From: Neoarius graeffei
Taxonomy: Eukaryota; Chordata; Actinopteri; Siluriformes; Ariidae
Direction: 5' to 3'
Length of the DNA: 64,000 nt
NCBI RefSeq assembly: GCF_027579695.1
Contig: NC_083577.1
Location: forward strand, 33,796,698-33,860,697
The position numbers were made by a program, and so were the translations under genes. This document shows positions 10,367-21,164 of this stretch, in pieces (the stretch's first letter is position 1; the number at the start of each line of letters is the position of its first letter). The notes under the pieces were generated by a model that was not told where the DNA came from, ran no database searches, and was given only the letters and a program-made list of their open reading frames with translations.

Positions 10367-10704
10367 CTAACATATAGTCAATTCAGAAAAAAGGGAAAAG
10401 AGGCTGCACTATGCATACAGATATTTAGTCGCACAAACACATTTCCATAATTTCATTTGTTTTAAGACCAATGGATTGTTTTAATTTCTGTATTGATATT
10501 GCCAATTATTGTATTTAACTTGATTGTATTGTCATTGGTTGATGATGGGGGTGTGTACATGGGTGTAGGCATTTAAGATTTGTAGTAACACTGATTACTT
10601 GAGCACACTGAGGAAGGCACATGCTGAAACACGTTTGTGTGAATAAATATCTGTATGCAAAGTGCAGCCTCTTTCCCTTTATTTCTGAATTGACTATATG
10701 TTAG
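10367..10704. repeat. PLE terminal fold-back with about 80-bp arms
   Basis: Arms 10367-10447 and 10625-10704 are reverse complements with few mismatches. They include both PLE 3'-UTR sequence and the outer 20 bp ctaacatatagtcaattcag. The spacer is PLE 3'-UTR in inverted orientation. Confidence 0.85.
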
Positions 10705-11079
10705 GCGGCACAGTGGTGTAGTGGTTAGCGCTGTCGCCTCACAGCAAGAAGGTCCTGGGTTCTAGCCCTGTGGCCAACGAGGGCCTTTCTGTGCGGAGTT
10801 TGCATGTTCTCTCTGTGTCCGCGTGGGTTTCCTCCGGGTGCTCTGGTTTCCCCCACAGTCCAAAGACATGCAGGTTAGGTTAACTGGTGACTCTAAATTG
10901 ACCGTAGGTGTGAATGTGAGTGTGAATGGTTGTCTGTGTCTATGTGTCAGCCCTGTGATGACCTGGTGACTTGTCCAGGGTGTACCCTGCCTTTCGCCTG
11001 TAGTCAGCTGGGATAGGCTCCAGCTTGCCTGCGACCCTGTAGAAGGATAAAGCAGCTAGATATAATGAGATGAGATGAG
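10704..11079 (+). repeat. tRNA-headed SINE, copy 2a
   Basis: Full-length copy of the same SINE family, with a GAGAT-rich tail. It starts exactly at the outer edge of the PLE fold-back. No clear flanking duplication was found. Confidence 0.85.
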
Positions 11080-11092
11080 ATATTTTTGAGAG

Positions 11093-11468
11093 GGGGTGGC
11101 ACGGTAGTGTAGTGTAGTGGTTAGCGCTGTTGCCTCACAGCAAGACGGTCTGGGTTTGAGCCCCGTGGCTGGCGAGGGCCTTTCTGTGCGGAGTTTGCAT
11201 GTTCTCCCTGTGTCCGCGTGGGTTTCCTCCGGGTGCTCCGGTTTCCCCCCGCAGTCCAAAGACATGCAGGTTAGGCTAACTGGTGACTCTAAATTGACTG
11301 TAGATGTGAGTGTGAATGGCTGTCTGTATCTATGTGTCAGCCCTGTGATGACTTGGTGACTTGTCCAGGGTGTACCCCGCCTTTCGCCTGTAGTCAGCTG
11401 GGATAGGCTCCAGCTTGCCTGTGACCCTGTAGAACAGGATAAAGCGGCTAGAGATAATGAGATGAGAG
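11093..11468 (+). repeat. tRNA-headed SINE, copy 2b
   Basis: Second full-length copy in the same direction. It is flanked by its own 13-bp duplication atatttttgagag (11080-11092 and 11469-11481), so it is an independent insertion next to copy 2a. The head has a small duplication (GTGTAGTGTAGTGG). Confidence 0.9.
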
Positions 11469-11940
11469 ATATTTTTGAGAGTTAAAATCGACTGCAAAGT
11501 TGGCATTTGAGCTGCCCCACTGAGCCAGACAGCCCTGAGTGCGTGATGTCCCAGCAGTAACCGGTTCTAAGGATGAGGCCTTTGACTTCTATAGACCAAA
11601 GTCATATAAATAAAAATTTATGGTGAAAGTAAGAAATATCATTACCGACTTGCTGAACTAAGACTGATTTGACTTCATTGATTGTGGGTTGACTCTCATT
11701 AAAACAGGATGGGTGTTATAACTTATGCAACATACATGTACATGCATGCATTTTCACTGATAAAACGTAAAAGGCTAATTAAATAATCAGATGAACTGAG
11801 ACAATCACATTCTGAAGCAAATTAAATAATCTTATACTGGTAACTTAAATGCACAACACAAGTTACATGTATTAATCTAAATGCAGGTAAATGACATGTT
11901 GTTTTTGTTGTTTTGCATCCAAATGAGAGTCGGAGCTTAC

Positions 11941-12126
11941 CCATCTGTGTTCTCGCTTCTTGAAGGCCAATCTTGTGGCTGATTGTTTTGAAACAATCCG
12001 ACTTTCAGTTGTTTGTTCAGTTCTCTGTTCATTCGCTTCTTCCACGTAAGGGCGAGATGGCAACAATATCCAGCGGAGAAATTTGAATGGAGCAGCCGTC
12101 TTTCTCCATACTGAGTACTCCGCCAT
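11941..12126 (-). CDS. possible first coding exon, unrecognised
   Basis: On the minus strand an ATG at 12126 in favourable context (purine at -3, G at +4) opens exactly 62 codons that run into a consensus donor (ATGG|GTAAGC, intron from 11940). The peptide begins MAEYSVWRKTAAPFK and is basic, with no family I recognise. CpG-containing sequence with short direct repeats (GGTTTTAGCAACAACC at 12178 and 12247) lies upstream. A matching second exon was not found. It may be a host exon, a transposon-captured exon, or chance. Confidence 0.3.
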
Positions 12127-13307
12127 TACTGCTCGGCTCAGGCAGTTACTAAAACCCGGGACGGGACGAAACGTCACAGGTTTTAGCAACAACCGTGGGG
12201 AGGTCACTGTCAGAGTGATAATGTGTCACGTCCCATTCCATCCCAGGTTTTAGCAACAACCCTCGGCTCACACTCCGGGAGAACTGGTGCAACTGAACTT
12301 ACTTTCCTTTTAAAAAACAAATAAATAAATACTTTCCTTCTCTTGTAGTTTTATTTACTTGTTGGTACTGCAACCTCTTTCAATACGGACTCAGGGCTCG
12401 AAATTAATTTTTTTTTTCACCAGCCAGCCGGACTAGTTACCTTCCAAAGTAACTCACCAAACAGAAAATCAACTAGCCAAAATTTGTTCATGTATGAATT
12501 TTACTTGTCAAAAATAACGCAAAAAAGAGTAGTTACCACTGTTCATGACTAATGTGCATTTATTTCAAGACCCAAGTATTTTGATACTGTTGTTAAATAC
12601 ATAAATGCGAACAACACAGAGCACCATAATATAATATCAACAATTAATAATATATTGGAAAACTTGGCAACTTGGTGTATGAGTATTGAAAACAAATATA
12701 CTTACTATCATGACTATAGCACCCAAAATATGTCCAACATGCTTTCTGTATTTAACCATTTATGAGAGAGAAAGCATTAGGAGCTTCATATTGACTAGGA
12801 ATCAACTTGAAAAAAATTAATTATTCCATAAAAATCGTATCGCAGCCAAGGCCTACCCTGCTCCCACGTTTGCTTATAAGTCCTTTGTCGTTTCTCCTCT
12901 TCAGACCAAGGTCGCTTTGTCCCCGTCTCTGGCGGTTTCTGTACACCTTTCAGAAAATTCCACATCGCAACGTAGCTTTGGCAGATGTAGATGTAAACAA
13001 CAAAAACACACGTGTTTAAATGGGCGATAATGTGGCCACATCTATTGAATTTGATAATGTAATGTGGCAGCGGGGGCGTGGCCAAGCGTCAGTCTGTGAA
13101 TGGAGGGCGGAGTCAGGGAAGGTACCGTAAGTGGTGGAATCATTGCACCTGATGAGGATTAACCTGTGTTTGTGTATCTTTATAAAAGGCTGAAAAGCTA
13201 GCAATAAATAGTTCAGGTATTACAGGAGATGGAAGGGTGTTGGCAAATCTCGGTGGTAGAAAGCAGTAGTAACACCAATTTAAAGCTAAACTACGATTTT
13301 TCGTAGT

Positions 13308-14489
13308 ATGCCTTCGTCTTATTCGGGGGACGGTATGGGGTTCTCCGATAGTATGGATAGTGGGGGAGAGGAATATCACCTTGTGGGTAAAAGCCAAGGG
13401 AACAAACGCACAAGAGAGAGACATAGTAAATTTAGTACAGGGAGTGATGGGGAGTCACAGCGCTTAAAAGTAAGGAAAGCTGGCGAGTGTTTTGTAATTG
13501 TGAAACTGAAAGGCAATGGGGCTAAGACTTTGAACAAAATGCAACTGGCTGAATGTTTGGTGAGAGAAATAGGGAGTTTCCAATATGCGAAATCACTTGC
13601 TAATGGAAGGATTTTAGTGGTCTGTCATTCCAAAACTCAACAAGAATGGGCCCTTGCCGTAACATCCTTAAAAAAATTGTGATGTGGAGGTTTATGAACC
13701 GGGGACAGGCTCCAGGGCTAAAGGTGTAATTTATGGAGTGCCTACTGAAATCACTGATGAAGAAATTTTGCGCAGAGTGAAAGGGGCAAAGATTTTTGAG
13801 GTTAAGCGTTTTCAAATCACTAAAAACAATGAGAAAATGGCCAGTCAAACAGTACTGTTGACATTTGACTCGGAGTCTATTCCGAGACGGATTGGACTTG
13901 GGTATTTGAGTTTTCAAGTGAAGCCTTATATTAGACCCCCTCTGCGGTGCTTTAATTGTCAGAGGTATGGACATGTCGCAGCTGTATGCAGAGGGAAAAA
14001 AAAAGTGTGGTAAGTGCGGGGATGAACCATAGTTACGAGGACTGTGCGTCAGCCTTATGCTGCCCAAATTGTGGGGAAGAACATAGTGCAGCTTATAAGG
14101 GGTGCCGGTTTTATGCGAATGCCTTGGAAGTGCAGAAAATTAGAACAAATGAACGCGTGTCATATGCTGAGGCCTTGAAAAGGGTGAATAAGGATGTTGG
14201 TAACCATTTATCACAGCAGCCGCTGCCTCCTAGAGTTCAAGTTATTTCCTTTCCAAGTGATAGCTTTATCATCAAGAAGGTTGATTTTCTGGCGTTTATC
14301 TCTGATGTAGTCTCTGGGTCGAAGTTTTCTAAGGTTTCCAATAGGTCTGATGTGATCAAACTTGTCTCAATGGCCGCAGGGAAATATTTACAAGTGAACA
14401 TATCCCCTGAATCTTTGTTTCAATTTCTTAAAGATAGTGAGGGCCGTGCTATGGTGTCTCAGAGTAGCGAGGGGGGAGGGGAAGGGTAG
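13308..14489 (+). pseudogene. LINE ORF1 (Gag-like RNA-binding protein), frameshifted
   Basis: ORF1 begins at ATG 13308. It is read in three successive frame segments: 13308-13680, 13684-14010 and about 14020-14489. The frame breaks fall at an A7 run near 13672-13678, an A9 run near 13995-14003, and a CC near 14027. Three zinc-knuckle-like motifs follow one another: CFNCQRYGHVAAVC, a CGKCG-type knuckle spanning the frame breaks, and CPNCGEEHSAAYKGC. The last is followed by a region ending in an EGGGEG tail. ORF1 proteins of I-group LINEs coat the RNA in the RNP. The protein cannot be made as written. Confidence 0.8.
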
Positions 14490-15414
14490 ATGTCCTTTAA
14501 TCTCCTGCAATGGAACGCCTGTAGTCTGATTGGGAATGGTCAGGAATTTAAAAGGTTTGTTACCACCAGTGAAATCGTTTGTCATGTTATTTGTGTCCAG
14601 GAGACATGGCTTAAGCCCACTTTAGATTTTGTTTTGCCTGGGTTTGTGTCTGTTCGCAAAGAAAGAAGTGACAAGCAAAGGGGAGGATGCGCAACATTTA
14701 TTAAGGCCGGCATAGAATATAGAGTTGTGCCAATAGAGTCCACTTTAGAACTAACTGTGACAGAAATTTGGAGCGTTACTGGAAGAATTTCACTGCTCAA
14801 TTTTTATAATCCATGTCTATGTCTGAGCGCAGCTGAGCTTGAAGATGTAATGAGACAAGTACGCCCTCCAGTTATATGGACAGGGGATTTCAACGCACAT
14901 AATGTACTATGGGGAAGCAGTAAGACTGATGGTAATGGAGTGGTAGTTGAGAATATTATGCAGGATTTTAATTTGGTGTGTCTTAATGATGGGCATCCTA
15001 TGAGAGTGCAGCTAGGTTCTTTAACCCCTTCATGTTTGGACTTGATGTTAGTTTCTGACGAGTTGGCAGGTAAGAGCGAATGGGAAGTGCTTGACCCTTA
15101 TAATTTGGGCAGCGATCATTTTCCAACTATAGGAACTTTTGGACTGAGGTTACCTGCTGAGTTGGACAGGATAGGAGAGAGGTTTCACTTTTTAAAAGCA
15201 GACTGGGAAAAGTTTGAAACTTTGTGTGATGACCTCTTACCAGGCCTTCAGGATAACTCAATAGATGAGTGGAACAATGGTTTTTCAGGCATAATCTCAA
15301 CAGCAGCAGCTTCAGCGATTCCTAAAAAAGGTATAGGCCTACAGAAGAAAATGGTTCCCTGGTGGAATAAAGAATGTGATGAGGCAATCAGGAAAAGAAA
15401 TAAAGCCTTTAGAG

Positions 15415-17844
15415 CAGAGGTTCCCAACCTATTTTGGCTTGTGACCCCATTTTGACCTCGTACATTTTTGGCGACCCCACTGACATTTTTTTTTTAAATT
15501 AGTGTTTGATGTGTTTTATACTGTATTGTAAATACAGAGTAACCAGTTTATTGCACAAACTCACATTTTATTTTCATCACATATCCTTCAATTTCACAAA
15601 AATGGAACTATGTAAAAGAGTCTCTCCACTCACCACATCTAATGAGATGTCTGAGCCTTCACACTTCTCTGCAGCCTTTCAAAGTCCGGTTCTGTGGTAG
15701 AGAGTGCGCATCTCATCTCTGACGTAACATCCAAACGCGAGCGGTACTTTGATTTCATACAGACAAGTGCACTAAATCCAGCTTCACAAAGGTAAGAGCT
15801 TCCGAAAGGAACCAACAGTTTCAAAGCACGCAGTGCGATCTCGGGGTACTCCTCTCTGGCTCCAAACCAGAATTCTTCCACTGGCACGCGCAAATGTAAT
15901 TGCTGGTGCATTTTGTCACGAGACATGTCAATCAGCTGTTCTATCGCGGTGGCAGGAAGGTCCACTGCGCTCACATCACAGTGAAACGGATTCCTCACCC
16001 ATTCAAACTTTGACATATCCACATCTGGAAAGTATGTGGCGAAGTGCTCCTCAAGCCGTTCCAGGTGGCTGCACATCTCCATTGTAGAACACTTGTCGAT
16101 GCTGTTGTCTTCCAAAAACTGACTTAACTGGGGGAAATGCGTGAAGTTTCCCTTTGCAAGACTTCCTCTCCAGTGTGTGATTTTGGCCCTGAATCCATCA
16201 ATCCGATCACTCATCTGCATGACATTCTTATTTTTTCCTTGCATGCTTGTGTTCAGTTCGTTAAGTTTTCTGAATATGTCCGTGGCATATGCAAGGAGGC
16301 ACATTTTCTGCTGGTCACAGAGAAAGTCAACAAAATCGTTTTTTTTCACATCCATTGAAAACGCCAACAGTTCGTTTCTCAGCTTGAAAAACCGCTCCAA
16401 CGTGTTGCCTCTCGACAACCACCGGGCGTCTGTGTGAAAATGCAGATCTTCATATTCAGAGCCCATATCGACGCATAGCTTTGCGAACAGGAGTGCTCAC
16501 AGAGGATGTGGCTTGATGTAGTTCACCATGGCTACCACCTGTTGCATGATGCCTGCGATGGATGCGCTCAGTTCTTTAGATGCCAGTTGTTCCCGATGAA
16601 TCATGCAATGATTCCACAGTGCAGATGGTGCTCGCTGAATGACAAGTGTCCTCAAACCATTTCGCCGTCCGGCCATAGACAGAGCCCCGTCTGTGCAAAA
16701 TCCCACCATATTCTCCCAGGGAATTCTGTGTTTCTCCATGTAATCCTGAAGAACATCGTACATTGCCTGTGCAGTCTCGTGCTCGGGAAGAGGCAGGCAG
16801 TATAGAATGTCATCCTGAATGGCATTTTCTGCTAAGAATCGAACAAATATCAATGCGTGGGCATTTTTGCCTTCGGTGCTTACATCCATTTGAAGAGCAT
16901 AGGCTGGGGAATCACGGAGTTTCTCTGCTAGCGTGCTCTACTGGTCAGCGGCAATAGCATCGATTCGTCTCTTAACTGTATTATCAGACAGAGGTATCGC
17001 TTTAAATTTTCTTCCCACCTCCTCCTCACCCATTGCTTTTGCCATTTTGAGGACAGCGGGCATAAATAGCGTCTCTGCGATTGTGTGTGGGGTCTTGGTT
17101 TTCGCAATGAGGTAGCTAACTTCAAATGATGCATTCAGTGCCCCATCACTCACCGTCGCAGCCTTTTTGAAATAAGATCACTGCTGATTAAGCTCAGCAC
17201 ATTTCTTTTCAAAAAAACTTAGGGGTTTACCGAGATGTTCTTTGTGCACTGTTTCAAAGTGCCTTTTCAGCTTGTTGGGTTTGAGACTCTCCGCAGACAG
17301 CATGGCCGAACACAGAAGACACTTCTGCCTTTCCTCGTTTCTTTCCAGCACGCTGGTAAATCCAAATTGTAAGAAACTTTCGTCGTATCTTCTCAGCCTT
17401 TTTGTTTTCGGTTCATGTTCATCAGGTGTTGTTTGTCTGCTCTTTGTAGTGTCAGGCGGACGAAGAAATCCTTCCATTTTTTTGTTGCACTTGTAGGCTA
17501 ATAGCTGTGACTGACGCTAGCAAGGCTGTGTGGGCAGCACTGGCTACCGTTCAGTTATTTAGTCAAGCGCGTAAACTGAAGTGGGCATATCTTCGTGCCG
17601 TCATCGCAGTCATTTGAACGAATTTACATAAAAAATCCATATCGATCATGTATGTTCATTTAAGTGTGTGTGTGTGTGTGGCGTTTTAGTCGATGGTAAT
17701 ACTTTTTTGATAGTATTATTATTCATACAATTATTGTATTTTTTTAGCAGTATTTTTTTTCCCACTTCTGGATATTTCAAGCAACCCCATTGCAAGTTCA
17801 GGCGACCCCACGTGGGGTCGCGACCCCAGTGTTGAAAAACCCGG
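15415..17844 (-). mobile_element. hAT transposon inside the LINE
   Basis: A 2430-bp element with CAGAGGTTCCCAACC at the left end and a GAAAAACCCGG right end. It is flanked by an exact 8-bp duplication ctttagag (15407-15414 and 17845-17852), the hAT hallmark. It carries a nearly complete minus-strand transposase gene. Its right end sits in GACCCCACGTGGGGTCG palindromic subterminal sequence. Confidence 0.95.
15639..17477 (-). pseudogene. hAT transposase (ZBED/SCAND3-like), three nonsense codons
   Basis: A single minus-strand frame from ATG 17477 to the natural stop at 15639-15641, about 612 codons. It is broken only by in-frame stops at 17178-17180, 16938-16940 and 16497-16499; I see no frameshift. 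The N-terminus has a BED/C2H2-like zinc finger (KCLLCSAML then LKRHFETVH). The middle has the conserved MDVSTEGKNAHALIFVRF and GFCTDGALSMAGR blocks with DDE catalytic residues. The C-terminus has the hAT dimerisation motif (CEAGFSALVCMKSKYRSRL). It is related to the transposases that gave rise to vertebrate ZBED5/SCAND3/FAM200 genes. Confidence 0.9.
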
Positions 17845-20800
17845 CTTTAGAGTTTTGAGGAGATTCCCCACTCCTGATAACCTTATACAGTATAAATACT
17901 GTCGGGCTCTGGTTAGGAAAGTAATTAAGTCTGCCAAGAAAAGTAGTTGGAGGGAATATTGTTCTTCTCTCTCTGGTGAAACTCCCATCTCCCAACTGTG
18001 GTCCACTGTAAGAAAGATGAATGGTGTAGGAAGGAAGGCAAATCTCCCTGTCCTGGTAGATGAGGCTAAGATTGCTGCAACATCTGTAGAGAAGGCCAAT
18101 CTTCTAGTGGAAACATTTAGAAAGGTGTACAGCTCTGATAATTTAGATGAAGAAAGCAGGGAGACCAGGGATCAGTCCGTGAGGGGGTTTATGTTTCCCC
18201 AAGAATCAGTGTGTAATGAGGTCAATGTCTTCTTTTCCTTAGAGGAATTAAAGCGAGCCATAGCTGCAGGGAGAAATACAGCTCCTGGAATGGATAACCT
18301 GCATTATGAAATGTTTAATCATGTCTCTGATGTCCTTTTGGAAGAGCTCCTCAGCCTACTGAATGAAAGCTGGAAGCAAGGTAGGCTACCAAAGGCATGG
18401 AAGCATGCTGTTATTGTTCCTGTTTTGAAGCCCGGGAAAGATCCTAGTTCTCCATCCTCATATAGGCCTATAGCCCTTACCTCTGTTGTGTGTAAGCTGA
18501 TGGAGCGAATGGTGACTGACAGATTGGTCCACTTCTTAGAAGTAAAGGGAAAATTGGTAGATCACCAGAGTGGGTTTAGGAAAGGAAGGAGCACTATGGA
18601 TAATGTGGTTGCACTGGACTATGAGGTTAGAAGAGCTTTTGCTAATAAGGAGTCTCTTATCACTGTTTTCCTAGATATAGAGAAGGCATATATGTTGTGG
18701 AGGGAAGGCCTTCTTGTGAAACTGTCTAGACATGGTGTCAATGGAAGGATGTTTAGCTGGATCAAGAATTTCTTGGAAGACCGCACTATTCAGGTAAGAG
18801 TAGGGGATGCCATTTCAGATGTAGTTTTGGTAGATAATGGAAATCTGCAGGGAAGTGTAATCAGCCCCGTACTTTTTAACGTTATGATTAATGACATATT
18901 TTTAGATCTAAGCCAAGGGACTGGGAAGTCACTGTATGCTGATGATGGGGCCCTCTGGGTTAAAGGAAGAAATATCCCTTTCGTTTTAAATAGGTTGCAA
19001 GGAGAGCTGAATGTCGTAGAAAAGTGGGGTAGGAAATGGGGCTTTAAGATTTCGGTCTCTAAATCTAAATATGTGTTTTTTAGCCGTAGTAGGAAAAAAT
19101 GGGACATGTCCTTAACTCTTTATGACTCTCCCATAGAGAAAGTAGAAAATTTTAAATACCTAGGAGTGTGGTTTGACAGCAAACTAAATTGGAACAATCA
19201 CGTCTCTAAAGTAATAGCTAAAACTAACAAAGTGTTAAATGTCATGAGGTGTTTGATTGGCTTTTTTGGGGGGCGGAAAAGAGCACCCTTCTGACCGTCT
19301 ATCAAGCTATGATTAGGTCCATCTTTGATTATGGTTGTCAAGCTTATGGAGCTGCTGCAAGCTCTGTCTTAAAAAGACTTGATGTTATTCAGTCAAAGGC
19401 CCTTAGAGTCTGTTGCGGTGCATTTGCCTTCACATCAACCTCCGCTCTTCTTGTTGAAACAGGAGAGAAGCCTTTAATGTTAAGAAGGATCCAGCTCTCT
19501 CTTCACTACTGGAACAGACTTAGGGAAAGAATCAGCATCTGCCCCGTAAGTTCCATGTTAACCGACTGTTATGAATTTGCCTCTGATCAGGTGAGGAATC
19601 AGCCTTTTCTAAAACAATGTATGACATGGGCCAAAGATTTTAACTTACTTGACATGGTCCCAGTTAAAAGTACTTATTGGGGACCAGTCCCAACCTGGCT
19701 CCTCCCCCCTGTCCAGGTGGACTTTAGGTTACACGAGGACAAACATAATGAAGAGGTTGAATTTTCTAGTGATGCTGCCACAGAGTATATTCAGCTTAAC
19801 TGGAACTCTTGTTTGCAAATTTATACTGATGGATCCAAAGACCCAGATTCAGGAAGAGTGAGTTGTGCTTTCTATATCCCTCAGCTTAATATCAAAAATG
19901 GGTATAGACTTAGTGACAATATGGCTGTTTTTACAGCTGAGTCTATGGGTATCCTAAAAGCTTTACAGTGGGTAGTGGAGGCACAGCCCAAAAATGTGGT
20001 TTTATGTTCTGACTCCTTTTCACTCCTACATTGTCTTAAAGTGTACACATCCAATGCCCGTCCCGATTTAATTACTGATATTCTTAAGCTGCTGAACAAC
20101 CTACATAGGAGAGGTTGTGACATATCATTTTTGTGGGTTCCTGCCCATATAGGTATAAAGGGGAACGAGGTAGTTGACCAACTGGCAAAAGAATATTTAA
20201 ATAATGATGTGGTTACGTTGCCAGTTAGTCCAAGAAGGACTGAGTTAAGGAGCCAGCTTATGGAAAAAGTGTTCCAGACATGGCAAGCTCAATGGGACAA
20301 GGATTTAAAGGGGAGACACTTGTATTCAATCCAGCCTTCAGTAAATGCACAGTGCACTCTATCAGGAGTTAGGTCTCAACAAGTGGTGCTGACCCGTCTC
20401 AGATTGGGGCATTGCGCCCTAAACTCTACGTTACATCCGATTCATAAACACAGAGACGGATTATGCGAAGTGTGCAGAGTTCCTGAGACAGTTTCTCATG
20501 TTTTATTAGTGTGTGTGCAATATTGTGAGTCTAGACGTACGTTTTTTAACGACTTGTCCGGCTTGGGTGTTACTACTGTTTCCCTCCCTGTTCTGCTTCA
20601 ACTGAAGGATTCTAAAGTTGCATCCGGTCTAGTTAGATTTTTAAAATCCTCTGGCCTTTACGCCAGAATCTAAGAGACTGATGGACTAATAGTGGACTTA
20701 ATTATCCTGTAGGTGGCGGTAATACACCGGATGGTGTCCAATCCGCCATTATATCCTGAAGAAGAAGAAGAAGAAGAATAAATAGTTCATTGAGAACTCA

Positions 20801-21164
20801 GTTCTGGCCTGCCGTGGTTCTGTGCTCCACCCACCTGGTCCAATACTACACATGATTACCGTGATATTCAACGAGATGCGTTATATGCATGCGCAGTAGT
20901 GAAAAAACTGACAGCCTGACTCGTACACGATATGATTCGGAATTCTTCCGTATTTTCCGTCCTGCCGATAAACACATCAATTAACACAGACACGGCACGC
21001 GCTTAATATGTGGCAGCTTTAGTTGACAGTGTGTCTGAATCTTCGCTTCATATATATTTTTTATTTTCAGCTAGCCAGCCGGGCTGGCTAGTGACAGGAA
21101 TTACCCGCCAAATGACAAATTCAGTTGCCTCAGGTGACCGGACCACCGCGAATTTCGAGCCCTG

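Larger units (their letters stand above)
461..10704 (-). mobile_element. Penelope-like retroelement (PLE), split by a Gypsy insertion
   Basis: A minus-strand PLE. Reading leftwards from about 10.26 kb there is a basic coiled-coil leader, a reverse transcriptase with an IKPADKGG segment, a QTQGTAMGSP block and a YIDD catalytic motif, then a GIY-YIG-type endonuclease ending near 754. The 3' untranslated end (461-700) recurs as an inverted copy at the other end (10450-10690), followed by a short direct copy. Such pseudo-LTR arrangements are known for PLEs. A chromodomain Gypsy element occupies 2937-8889 and a SINE occupies 1048-1422. Without them the PLE is about 3.9 kb, normal for the group. 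Several in-frame stops show it is dead. Confidence 0.85.
14490..20673 (+). pseudogene. LINE ORF2: endonuclease, RT, RNase H (split by hAT)
   Basis: ORF2 starts at ATG 14490, directly after the ORF1 stop. The AP-type endonuclease (14490-15200) has LQWNACSL, the QETWLKP catalytic segment, GDFNAHN and GSDHFPT. The hAT insertion lies at 15415-17844, and the frame resumes in register at 17853. RT (about 18240-19100) has SYRPIALTS, LDIEKAY, LQGSVISP and YADDGA. One frame change occurs at a T6G6 run near 19262-19274. RNase H (about 19810-20190) keeps the acidic set: YTDGS, AES, SDS and a late D in NEVVDQLAK. A Cys-rich C-terminus (CEVCRVPETVSHVLLVC) ends at 20673. It is one frameshift and one insertion away from complete. 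Confidence 0.88.
13216..20776 (+). mobile_element. I-group (Nimb-like) LINE with RNase H
   Basis: Non-LTR retrotransposon flanked by a 13-bp duplication aataaatagttca (13203-13215 and 20777-20789). It has ORF1 with CCHC zinc knuckles, and ORF2 with an endonuclease, a reverse transcriptase and a full RNase H domain. The 3' end has a GGTGGCGGTAATACACC segment and a (GAA)n tail, a pattern common in fish I-group elements. A hAT transposon (15415-17844) splits ORF2. Without it the LINE is about 5.1 kb and apparently not 5'-truncated. Confidence 0.9.
13063..20850 (+). repeat. probable solo LTR, split by a LINE
   Basis: The left part (13063-13215) begins TGTGGCAGCGGGGGCGTGGC and has a TATA box (TATAAAAGGC) near 13180. 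The right part (20790-20850) ends in ACTACA. Joined across the LINE it would be about 215 bp with TG...CA ends and promoter-like content. No internal retroviral sequence accompanies it. No clear target duplication was found, so the call rests on end and promoter structure. Confidence 0.4.
12392..21164. mobile_element. element with hAT-like ends, heavily interrupted
   Basis: The left end CAGGGCTCGAAATT at 12392 pairs with AATTTCGAGCCCTG ending at 21164, and both ends have a related CAGCCAGCCGG-type subterminal region. Such CAGGG termini are typical of hAT elements. The expected 8-bp duplication is not seen (TACGGACT against GGGCTTAG), so it may be old or chimeric. Most of the interior is later insertions. 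Confidence 0.55.
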
